NCBI GenBank assembly: GCA_023229985.1
Contig: JALNYF010000041.1
Location: forward strand, 1 to 18,772
DNA length: 18,772 bases
Direction: 5' to 3'
Source of the DNA: Bacteroidales bacterium
GTDB taxonomy: Bacteria > Bacteroidota > Bacteroidia > Bacteroidales > WCHB1-69
Shown: positions 1-6,162 of the stretch, piece after piece
Position numbering within the stretch: position 1 is the stretch's first letter
How the letters are laid out: every line of letters begins with the position of its first letter
Program-made: the position numbers and the translations under genes
The notes under the pieces: generated by a model
The model's database searches: none
What the model was told of the DNA's origin: nothing
Seen by the model: only the letters and a program-made list of their open reading frames with translations

Positions 1-323
1 TGTTTGCCGCTGCAGAAATAGCAAAATTAGACAAAATGGAATATAGAAGATACATTAAAAGCAAAAAAGCGATCAACGATTATGACAATGCTATCAATTA
101 CGCGCGTGAAGAAGGCAAATTGGAAGGTAGATTAGAGGGAAAATTGGAAGGAAGAATGGAGGGCGAATTAAAAGGCAAATTGGAAGGTAAGTTGGAAGGT
201 AAATTGGAAGGCAAGTTGGAAATTGTACATACTTTGCTGAAAATGGGAAAGCCTATCGATGAAATTGTACTGATAACCGGATTGTCGAAAGAGCAAATTG
301 AGGAATTGGAAATGAATAATTAG
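1..323 (+). CDS. Rpn family recombination-promoting nuclease/putative transposase, C-terminal part (5' truncated by window edge)
   Basis: The reading frame is open from base 3, upstream of the first ATG at 36, so this is the 3' end of a longer gene that starts outside the window. About 107 residues are visible. They contain a charged helical stretch, then eight Leu-Glu-Gly-Lys/Arg-type tetrapeptides (bases 120-215), then a short tail (LLKMGKPIDEIVLITGLS) ending in a Glu-rich helix. This tail plus a variable Glu-Gly repeat is characteristic of the Rpn/PD-(D/E)XK nuclease family transposases that are common in Bacteroidota. The catalytic nuclease domain would be upstream and is not visible, so the family call rests on the C-terminus only. 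Rpn proteins in E. coli promote RecA-independent recombination and cut DNA; whether this copy is active cannot be judged. The next gene is the tRNA, 330 bp away. Confidence 0.75.
   Translation, partial: FAAAEIAKLDKMEYRRYIKSKKAINDYDNAINYAREEGKLEGRLEGKLEGRMEGELKGKLEGKLEGKLEGKLEIVHTLLKMGKPIDEIVLITGLSKEQIEELEMNN
120..215 (+). repeat. Tandem 12-bp repeats encoding Leu-Glu-Gly-Lys/Arg
   Basis: There are eight consecutive 12-bp units with consensus TTGGAAGGTAAA, each encoding one LEGK-like tetrapeptide. The last three (about 180-215) are nearly identical at the DNA level and run into a partial ninth unit, while the earlier ones have drifted (LEGR, MEGE, LKGK). The unit is a multiple of three, so gain or loss of copies would change protein length without breaking the frame. 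Confidence 0.85.
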
Positions 324-626
324 GAACAAGGAATTAGATTTTCGCCTTCACGCTTTGGCTCGCCCGCTGTTTGTCTCTTCCCATTCACTTCTCGTACGCC
401 CCGCAAGGCGACACCCACCTCTGCACGGTCAATATGGAAAATTGCATTGATTGTTGTTGGTTTATAGGGCATTGCGGTTGGTTTTATAATGAGGGAAAAG
501 GTGTTATGTTGGATAAACGGTATTCAATCTATTTAACGCACAGCATTAAAATTGATTATAAGATATTACTTTAAAATTCTATTCAAAAAAAAATTTCAAA
601 AGTGTGTAATCAATCGAAAAAAAATG
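324..626. other. Intergenic region without a convincing gene; GC-richer patch at about 335-430
   Basis: This gap lies between the Rpn-family gene and the tRNA promoter. A possible 67-codon frame at 371-574 would need a TTG start and resembles no family I recognise, so I do not call it. The stretch from about 335 to 430 is visibly richer in G and C than the AT-rich DNA around it and could be a remnant or a dispersed intergenic repeat. The rest (about 430-626) is AT-rich leader DNA. I see no terminator hairpin directly after the Rpn gene. Confidence 0.5.
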
Positions 627-634
627 TATTTTTG
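627..634 (+). promoter_or_regulatory. Candidate -7 box (TATTTTTG) for tRNA-Leu
   Basis: TATTTTTG matches the Bacteroidota sigma-ABfr -7 consensus TAnnTTTG and lies 19 bp upstream of the tRNA 5' end, leaving room for a short leader. No clear TTG -33 element is visible at the expected distance. It is the only promoter-like site seen upstream of the six-gene lgt cluster. Confidence 0.6.
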
Positions 635-653
635 CAGCTCGAAAAAACACCAA

Positions 654-737
654 GCCCAGGTGGCGGAATTGGTAGACGCGTCGGTCTCAAAAACCGATGA
701 GGTAACACTCGTGCCGGTTCGATCCCGGCCCCGGGTA
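654..737 (+). tRNA. tRNA-Leu (anticodon CAA)
   Basis: A class II tRNA can be folded by eye. The acceptor arms are 654-660 and 730-736 with discriminator A737. The anticodon stem TCGGT/ACCGA (681-685, 693-697) encloses the loop CTCAAAA, giving anticodon CAA at 688-690, which reads UUG. A long variable arm (698-712) with a GAG/CTC stem fits leucine. The T arm is GCCGG-TTCGATC-CCGGC (713-729). The 3' CCA is not encoded (CAA follows), so it must be added by nucleotidyltransferase. The acceptor stem has the G1-U72 wobble seen in many leucine tRNAs and an unusual A-C apposition at the fifth pair (658/732). Confidence 0.95.
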
Positions 738-745
738 CAAACTCG

Positions 746-785
746 AAAATCCTTGTAATCACTACGTTGCAAGGATTTTTTTTAA
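746..785 (+). terminator. Rho-independent terminator-like hairpin after tRNA-Leu
   Basis: The arm AAAATCCTTG (746-755) pairs perfectly with CAAGGATTTT (770-779), and four further inner pairs including G-U wobbles leave a loop near 760-765. A T tract continues to about 784. It ends only 18 bp before the lgt start codon, so it either stops most transcription of the tRNA unit or lets a fraction read into the downstream genes. Confidence 0.8.
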
Positions 786-802
786 AACAAAATCGCATCA
801 TT

Positions 803-1690
803 ATGGAAAATGTGTTGGCTTTCATAAATTGGACTGTTGACCCCGTAGCCTTTTCTATCGGTAGCCTAGAAGTCCGTTGGTATGGCATTTTATTGGCTAC
901 AGGCTTCATTCTCGCCTATTTTACGCTCAAAAAAATCTTTATTACTGAAAAACTTTCCCAAGGTCTGTTGGACAAACTCTCCATCTGGACTATCATCTGG
1001 ACCATCGTCGGACTACGCTTGGGACATTTCTTGTTCTACGAGACGGAATATTTAGTCAGTCACCCACTGCAAGTTTTGCTCCCCTTCGACGAGGATTGGA
1101 ATTTCGTCGGCTATCAGGGCTTGGCAAGCCACGGCGCAGTGATAGCTATCATTTTATGGCTCACTTATTTCTCTTGGAAAAAGAAAATGAACTTTTTTTG
1201 GCTTATCGACCGCCTCGCCATTGCTATTCCCATCGCCGCCGCATTTGTCCGCATCGGGAATCTGATGAACCACGAAATTGTGGGCAGTATCACCAATGTG
1301 AACTGGGCGTTCAACTTTACCCAAGGCGGCCCCGGCATTGCAGGCACCTTCCGTCACCCCGCACAATTGTATGAGTCAATAGTTTACCTTTTGCTTTTCC
1401 TCGCGCTTGTCCTCTATTATTTAAAATTCGCCAAGGGAAATGTCCCCGCCGGTCGCACCACCGGCATCGTCCTGACCGTTATCTTTATCGCCCGCTTCTT
1501 TATCGAATTTTTTAAAGAAGTGCAAGTCGTGAAAGAAGAAGCAATGACCCTCAATATCGGACAACTATTAAGTATTCCGTTTATCCTTATCGGTGTCGGA
1601 CTGCTTATCTGGTCTTTTATTAAAAAAGATAATATTCCACATTATATTGAACCTAAAACGCCTGAAAATAAGGATAATAAGACAAAATAA
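803..1690 (+). CDS. lgt: Phosphatidylglycerol--prolipoprotein diacylglyceryl transferase
   Basis: Lgt is an integral inner-membrane enzyme that moves a diacylglyceryl group from phosphatidylglycerol to the lipobox cysteine of prolipoproteins, the first step of lipoprotein maturation. I chose the ATG at 803 (295 residues) because the upstream in-frame TTG at 767 lies inside the terminator hairpin. Family landmarks are all present: the N-terminal RWYG segment (25-28), His110 in the ASHGA motif (usually HGG), the signature around RIGNLMNHE (150-158), RHPAQLYE (184-191), and Arg231 in the late membrane helix. About seven hydrophobic segments are visible, and the C-terminal tail is lysine-rich and probably cytoplasmic. 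The gene heads a tightly spaced series, with rfbB starting 6 bp after its stop. No strong ribosome binding site is seen, as is usual in this phylum. Confidence 0.95.
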   Translation: MENVLAFINWTVDPVAFSIGSLEVRWYGILLATGFILAYFTLKKIFITEKLSQGLLDKLSIWTIIWTIVGLRLGHFLFYETEYLVSHPLQVLLPFDEDWNFVGYQGLASHGAVIAIILWLTYFSWKKKMNFFWLIDRLAIAIPIAAAFVRIGNLMNHEIVGSITNVNWAFNFTQGGPGIAGTFRHPAQLYESIVYLLLFLALVLYYLKFAKGNVPAGRTTGIVLTVIFIARFFIEFFKEVQVVKEEAMTLNIGQLLSIPFILIGVGLLIWSFIKKDNIPHYIEPKTPENKDNKTK

Positions 1691-1696
1691 GAAATT

Positions 1697-2746
1697 ATGA
1701 AGAAAATTTTAATTACCGGAGGTGCCGGTTTTATCGGTTCGCACGTAGTTCGCCTTTTTGTAAACAAATATCCTGAATATGAGATATTTAATTTGGATAA
1801 ACTGACTTATGCCGGAAATCTTGAAAATTTGTCGGATATTGATAAAAAATCCAATTATCATTTTCTAAAAGCTGATATTGTAGAGGCAGAGGTCATCCAT
1901 CGCTTATTTGAAGAGCACCGCTTTGACGGGGTTATTCATCTCGCTGCCGAATCGCACGTGGACCGCTCTATTACGAATCCGATGGAATTTATCTTTACCA
2001 ATGTCGTGGGTACGGTGAACCTTTTGAACGCCGCGCGCAGCATTTGGAAAGACAACCTCAACGATAAACGATTCTATCACATTTCTACCGATGAGGTTTA
2101 CGGCTCATTGGGCAATAGTGGTTCGTTCAAAGAAACAACACCCTACAATCCGCATAGCCCGTATTCCGCTGCCAAAGCAAGTTCCGACCACTTTGTACGC
2201 GCCTACCACGACACTTTCCAATTGCCTACTGTCATCTCCAATTGTTCCAACAATTATGGTCCCAATCAATTCCCTGAAAAACTTATTCCGCTGTTTATCA
2301 ATAACATAAAGAACAATAAACCGCTTCCGGTTTACGGACAAGGAATCAATGTAAGAGATTGGCTTTATGTAGAAGACCACGCTCACGCCATTGATACCAT
2401 TTACCATAACGGACAAATTGGCGAAACTTACAACATTGGCGGGAATAACGAGTGGAAAAACATTGACTTAATCAAGCAGTTAATAGAAATTTTAGATAAT
2501 AAACTGGGACGCCCTGCCGGCACATCACTTGCGTTGATAACCTACGTTACCGACCGCGCCGGTCACGATTTGCGCTACGCCATTGACGCAAGCAAGTTAA
2601 AAAACGAACTTCATTGGGAACCCACCGTCAAATTTACCGAAGGTTTTGAAAAAACCGTGGATTGGTATTTAAACAATGAAAAATGGTTAAAGAACGTTAC
2701 GTCAGGAAGTTATCAAGATTATTATAAAAAAATGTACGGGTTATAA
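1697..2746 (+). CDS. rfbB: dTDP-glucose 4,6-dehydratase
   Basis: RfbB converts dTDP-glucose to dTDP-4-keto-6-deoxyglucose with bound NAD+, the second step of dTDP-L-rhamnose and other deoxysugar pathways. The 349-residue length is normal. The sequence shows the Rossmann motif TGGAGFIG (7-14), the catalytic Thr-Asp-Glu triplet 131-133 in STDEVYG, and the Tyr156-x-x-x-Lys160 pair of extended short-chain dehydrogenases. It also has the substrate-binding NCSNNYGPNQFPEKLIP segment and the late RDWLYVEDH and RAGHDLRYAID blocks typical of the family. The partner genes rfbA, rfbC and rfbD are not in the window, so it stands apart from a rhamnose cluster. It sits between lgt and the aromatic-pathway gene with very short gaps, so co-transcription is likely. 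Confidence 0.95.
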   Translation: MKKILITGGAGFIGSHVVRLFVNKYPEYEIFNLDKLTYAGNLENLSDIDKKSNYHFLKADIVEAEVIHRLFEEHRFDGVIHLAAESHVDRSITNPMEFIFTNVVGTVNLLNAARSIWKDNLNDKRFYHISTDEVYGSLGNSGSFKETTPYNPHSPYSAAKASSDHFVRAYHDTFQLPTVISNCSNNYGPNQFPEKLIPLFINNIKNNKPLPVYGQGINVRDWLYVEDHAHAIDTIYHNGQIGETYNIGGNNEWKNIDLIKQLIEILDNKLGRPAGTSLALITYVTDRAGHDLRYAIDASKLKNELHWEPTVKFTEGFEKTVDWYLNNEKWLKNVTSGSYQDYYKKMYGL

Positions 2747-2760
2747 CCTTTCACTTCACT

Positions 2761-3807
2761 ATGAATACTTCGTGTTTTTTGATTGCCGGGCCGTGTGCGG
2801 CGGAAAACGAACGACAGCTCTATGAAACTGCTAATCAGCTATTTGAACAATCAAGTCATTTTCCGTTTCCACTCTCGTTTTTTCGTGTCGGAATCTGGAA
2901 ACCACGAAGTAATGCTGCCGACTTTAGTGGCGCGGGCGAAGCAGCTTTTCCATGGTTAAAAAAAATCAATAAGGATTTTCATTTTCCAATTTGCGTAGAA
3001 GTTGCTACTCCTCAACACGTTGAGCTTTGCCAAAAGAACGGCATTACCAATGTGTGGATAGGTGCGCGTACCTCCGTGAATCCGTTTGCCGTGCAAGAAT
3101 TAGCCGAAAGCATGTGCGGCGGCAACTTTACCGTTTTGGTGAAGAATCCCATTATTCCAGACTTGAAATTGTGGATTGGAAATTTGGAACGTATTGAGAA
3201 AATTGGCGTTCAAAAGCTGTTTGCCATTCATCGCGGCTTCGCGGAAAATACGGAAAATGTGCTCCGCAACCGTCCTATGTGGGAAATTCCCATTGCCCTG
3301 CGCGTTGCCCGTCCCGATATTCCAATTCTTTGCGACCCATCCCATATTTCAGGGAACACACAGTATATTAAGCAAATAGCTCAGATTTCGATAGACTATG
3401 GCTTCGACGGTTTGATGATAGAAACGCATTATCAACCGCAATCTGCACTCAGCGACGCAAGCCAGCAATTCACACCGGCAGAATTAACACAGCTCCTTTC
3501 CGAACTCATCTTTAAAGAACATTCCAACGCCTTGCCCAACGAACTTCTCCGCAAACCGCGCACGCTGATTCGCAACATAGACACGCAAATGGGACAACTC
3601 TTGGCGCAACGGATGAAACTCATTGAAGAAATTGCAGAAATTAAGCAAAAAAACAACCTTCCACTCGTGCAACCCGAACAATGGAATCAAGTCGTCAAAA
3701 CTTACCAAAACGCAGCACTTAAAGATGAACTTTATCAAGAATTTTTACAGAACTTTTTAAATTTATTACACCAATATTCTTTGCAAAAACAGCAAAAAAA
3801 TCAATAA
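2761..3807 (+). CDS. Bifunctional 3-deoxy-7-phosphoheptulonate synthase/chorismate mutase (AroQ type)
   Basis: The N-terminal domain (about 1-250) is a class I DAHP/KDO8P synthase barrel, which condenses PEP with erythrose 4-phosphate at the entry of the shikimate pathway. Visible motifs are GPC (10-12, metal cysteine), GIWKPR (44-49), IGART (100-104), VKNP (127-130), CDPSHISGN (191-199), IETH (220-223) and ALSDASQ (229-235). The C-terminal domain (about 262-345) is an all-helical AroQ chorismate mutase. Arg267, Arg284, Lys295, Ser340 and Gln344 align without gaps to the E. coli mutase active-site residues R11, R28, K39, S84 and Q88. The positions equivalent to D48, R51 and E52 are Gln304, Gln307 and Trp308. 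This fusion is a known Bacteroidota form, usually located with other phenylalanine/tyrosine genes; here it is not. The gap to sufE is 2 bp. Confidence 0.9.
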   Translation: MNTSCFLIAGPCAAENERQLYETANQLFEQSSHFPFPLSFFRVGIWKPRSNAADFSGAGEAAFPWLKKINKDFHFPICVEVATPQHVELCQKNGITNVWIGARTSVNPFAVQELAESMCGGNFTVLVKNPIIPDLKLWIGNLERIEKIGVQKLFAIHRGFAENTENVLRNRPMWEIPIALRVARPDIPILCDPSHISGNTQYIKQIAQISIDYGFDGLMIETHYQPQSALSDASQQFTPAELTQLLSELIFKEHSNALPNELLRKPRTLIRNIDTQMGQLLAQRMKLIEEIAEIKQKNNLPLVQPEQWNQVVKTYQNAALKDELYQEFLQNFLNLLHQYSLQKQQKNQ

Positions 3808-3809
3808 CC

Positions 3810-4232
3810 ATGAACATAACCGAAACTGAAAACGAAATAATTGATGAATTTGAATTATTCGATGATTGGATGGATAAATATAACTATATCATTGAGTTAG
3901 GGAAAACATTACCCCTCATTGACCCCCAATATAAAACCGATGGATATTTAATTCCGGGCTGTCAGTCACAAGTGTGGCTGCACGCCAATTATGCCGATGG
4001 GAAAATCGTTTACAAAGCCGATAGTGACGCTATTATCACAAAAGGAATTATCAATCTGTTAATCAGAGTGTTATCAAATCGCACGCCTCAGGAAATTTTA
4101 GATGCACCGTTGGCATATTTGGACAAAATCGGCATTAAAGAACATCTATCCCCCACCCGCTCCAACGGCTTGGTTTCAATGATTCAACAAATGAAGCTGT
4201 ACGCTGCGACTTTTCAAACTCAAAATAGCTAA
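3810..4232 (+). CDS. sufE: SufE family cysteine desulfuration protein
   Basis: SufE accepts persulfide sulfur from the cysteine desulfurase SufS and passes it to the SUF Fe-S scaffold in the cytoplasm. The 140-residue length fits the family. The acceptor cysteine is Cys51, inside the diagnostic GCQSQVWL motif, and the region after it (YADGKIVYKADSDAIITKGIINLL) matches the SufE fold. The C-terminus carries the usual SPTRSNGL segment and the final helix. The gene is squeezed between its neighbours, 2 bp after the DAHP synthase fusion and 1 bp before the ABC-F gene, which suggests translational coupling. SufS and the other suf genes are not in this window. Confidence 0.93.
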   Translation: MNITETENEIIDEFELFDDWMDKYNYIIELGKTLPLIDPQYKTDGYLIPGCQSQVWLHANYADGKIVYKADSDAIITKGIINLLIRVLSNRTPQEILDAPLAYLDKIGIKEHLSPTRSNGLVSMIQQMKLYAATFQTQNS

Positions 4233-4233
4233 T

Positions 4234-6153
4234 ATGATTTCTATCAATAAGTTATCAGTAAATTTTACCGGTGATTATTTATTCAGGGAAGTGTCATTTG
4301 TTGTCGGCGACAAAGACCGTATCGGCTTGGTTGGGAAAAACGGTGCCGGCAAGTCCACGTTGCTCAAGATATTGCACAAGGAATTGGAACCGGAAAGCGG
4401 CACCATCGTCATTTCTTCCGGTTTTCGCACAGGCTATCTGCCGCAGGAAATTCACGGCAGCTATGAATCTTCCGTTTGGGACGAAACGATGACTGCCTTC
4501 GTTGAACAACGACATTTGGAAAAGCAAATTGCCGACATTACGGAACTGCTTTCTATTAGAAAAGATTATGAATCAGATACGTACATTAATCTTGCCCAAC
4601 AACTTTCCGATTTGACCGACCGTTTTCATCAGTTGGGAGGTGCCACCATGGAGGGAGATGCCGAAAAAGTGTTGCTCGGTTTGGGCTTCAAAAAAAGTGA
4701 TTTTCCGCGCTTGATGAAGGAATTTAGCAACGGCTGGCAAATGCGCGTTTCGTTAGCCAAAATCCTGCTCCAAAAACCGGAAGTCATTCTGTTAGATGAG
4801 CCGACCAACCACTTGGACATCGAATCTATACAATGGTTGGAAGATTATTTGGCAAATTACGACGGTGCGCTGCTTTTGGTTTCGCACGACCGCGCTTTCT
4901 TGGACCGCGTCACCAACCGAACGGTTGAGATTACTTTCGGAAATGTCCAAGATTATAAATGCAGCTATTCCAAATATGTAGAACAAAGATTAGAACGTAT
5001 TGAAAATCAGCAGTCTGCATTTGAAAATCAGCAAAAAGAGATTGCACAAATCGAGAAATTTATTGAGCGGTTTCGCTATAAAGCCACCAAAGCGAAGCAG
5101 GTGCAAAGTCGTCTGAAGTTGTTGAATAAAATGGATGTCATTGAGGTGGACAATGTGGATAAGTCGTCTATATCGTTTCGATTTCCGCCGGCACCTCATT
5201 CGGGGCGCGTGACCGTGAACACAGAGGGCTTGAGTTTGGGTTATGGCAATTTTAACGTATTGGATAACATTGATTTTCATTTGGAACGCGGCCAAAGAGT
5301 TGCTTTTGTCGGAAGAAACGGCGAAGGGAAATCCACCATGGTCAAAGCGATTGTCGGCGAACTGCAACCTCAACGCAGCACACTTCAACTCGGACATCAG
5401 GTCGTTATTGGATATTATGCTCAAAATCAGGCACAATTGCTTAATCCCAACAAAACCGTTTTTGAAACCATTGACGATATTGCAGTCGGCGACATTCGCC
5501 CAAAAATCAGAACCATCTTGGGAAGTTTTCTTTTTTCCACCGAGGATACGGAGAAAAAAGTCCGCGTATTGTCCGGCGGCGAAAAATCAAGATTGGCATT
5601 GGCAAAACTGCTACTTTCGCCTTTTAATCTGCTCATTCTTGATGAGCCCACCAATCACTTGGATATGCAGTCTAAAGATGTTTTAAAAAATGCACTTTTG
5701 CAATACAACGGAACGATGATATTGGTTTCTCACGACCGCGATTTTTTGCAAGGTTTGACTGAAAAAGTGGTCGAATTTAAAGATAAAAAAATGCGCACAT
5801 ACCTTGGCGATGTTTACGATTATTTGGAAAAACGAAAAATAGAATCGCTGAACGAATTGCAGATAAATGGTAAAGAAGTTGCTGACAAAGAGGATAAAAC
5901 TACCAAAAATAAAGAGATTTGGGAAAAGAAAAAAGAGCAAGAGGCGCAGGAACGGAAGAAAAACAATCAGATTAAAAAGATTGAAAATGAGTTGGAAAAG
6001 CTTTTTGTAGAGAAAAAAGAAATTGAACGAAAATTGTCACTGCCAGAGGACTTTGCTGCTGAAATTGCTTCCGGCGAATTATACGCCGCATACGAAAAAG
6101 TGCAAAAAATGATTGCCGAAAAAGAAAATTTATGGATGTCGTTATTATCTTAA
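4234..6153 (+). CDS. ABC-F family ATP-binding cassette protein
   Basis: Two ABC ATPase domains are present with no membrane segments, which defines the ABC-F class of ribosome-associated translation factors. Domain 1 has Walker A GKNGAGKS (34-41), signature FSNGWQMR (164-171), Walker B plus LLDEPTNHLD (186-195) and the switch histidine in SHDR. A charged helical linker (about 240-310), the P-site tether region, includes ERFRYKATKAKQVQSR. Domain 2 has GRNGEGKST (360-368), LSGGEKSR (446-453) and LILDEPTNHLD (467-477). A lysine/glutamate-rich coiled coil of about 110 residues ends the 639-residue protein. The layout resembles the broadly conserved Bacteroidota housekeeping ABC-F protein rather than an antibiotic-resistance member, but exact subfamily assignment (Uup-like or YheS-like) needs a tree. 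The first signature reads SNGW where SGGW is usual. Confidence 0.92.
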   Translation: MISINKLSVNFTGDYLFREVSFVVGDKDRIGLVGKNGAGKSTLLKILHKELEPESGTIVISSGFRTGYLPQEIHGSYESSVWDETMTAFVEQRHLEKQIADITELLSIRKDYESDTYINLAQQLSDLTDRFHQLGGATMEGDAEKVLLGLGFKKSDFPRLMKEFSNGWQMRVSLAKILLQKPEVILLDEPTNHLDIESIQWLEDYLANYDGALLLVSHDRAFLDRVTNRTVEITFGNVQDYKCSYSKYVEQRLERIENQQSAFENQQKEIAQIEKFIERFRYKATKAKQVQSRLKLLNKMDVIEVDNVDKSSISFRFPPAPHSGRVTVNTEGLSLGYGNFNVLDNIDFHLERGQRVAFVGRNGEGKSTMVKAIVGELQPQRSTLQLGHQVVIGYYAQNQAQLLNPNKTVFETIDDIAVGDIRPKIRTILGSFLFSTEDTEKKVRVLSGGEKSRLALAKLLLSPFNLLILDEPTNHLDMQSKDVLKNALLQYNGTMILVSHDRDFLQGLTEKVVEFKDKKMRTYLGDVYDYLEKRKIESLNELQINGKEVADKEDKTTKNKEIWEKKKEQEAQERKKNNQIKKIENELEKLFVEKKEIERKLSLPEDFAAEIASGELYAAYEKVQKMIAEKENLWMSLLS

Positions 6154-6162
6154 ATAGTATAA

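Noticed and set aside
120..215. CRISPR array
   Set aside because: The repeats are 12-bp direct tandem units without spacers and lie in frame inside a coding region.
371..574. Possible 67-residue protein in the gap before the tRNA
   Set aside because: It needs a TTG start, crosses a composition change, has no recognisable motif and ends in AT-rich leader DNA.
552..758. Possible small protein across the tRNA gene
   Set aside because: The frame runs through a well-folded tRNA-Leu and into its terminator, so it is fortuitous.
767..802. Upstream TTG start for lgt
   Set aside because: The extension would be encoded by the 3' arm and T tract of the terminator hairpin; the ATG at 803 gives the normal Lgt N-terminus.
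4990..5436. Long antisense frame (148 codons) within the ABC-F gene
   Set aside because: It is a shadow of a strongly conserved coding region and shows no family motif.
3810..6153. SUF cluster with an ABC component (sufE next to a SufC-like ATPase)
   Set aside because: The neighbouring ATPase has two fused cassettes and a coiled-coil tail, which is ABC-F and not the single-domain SufC.
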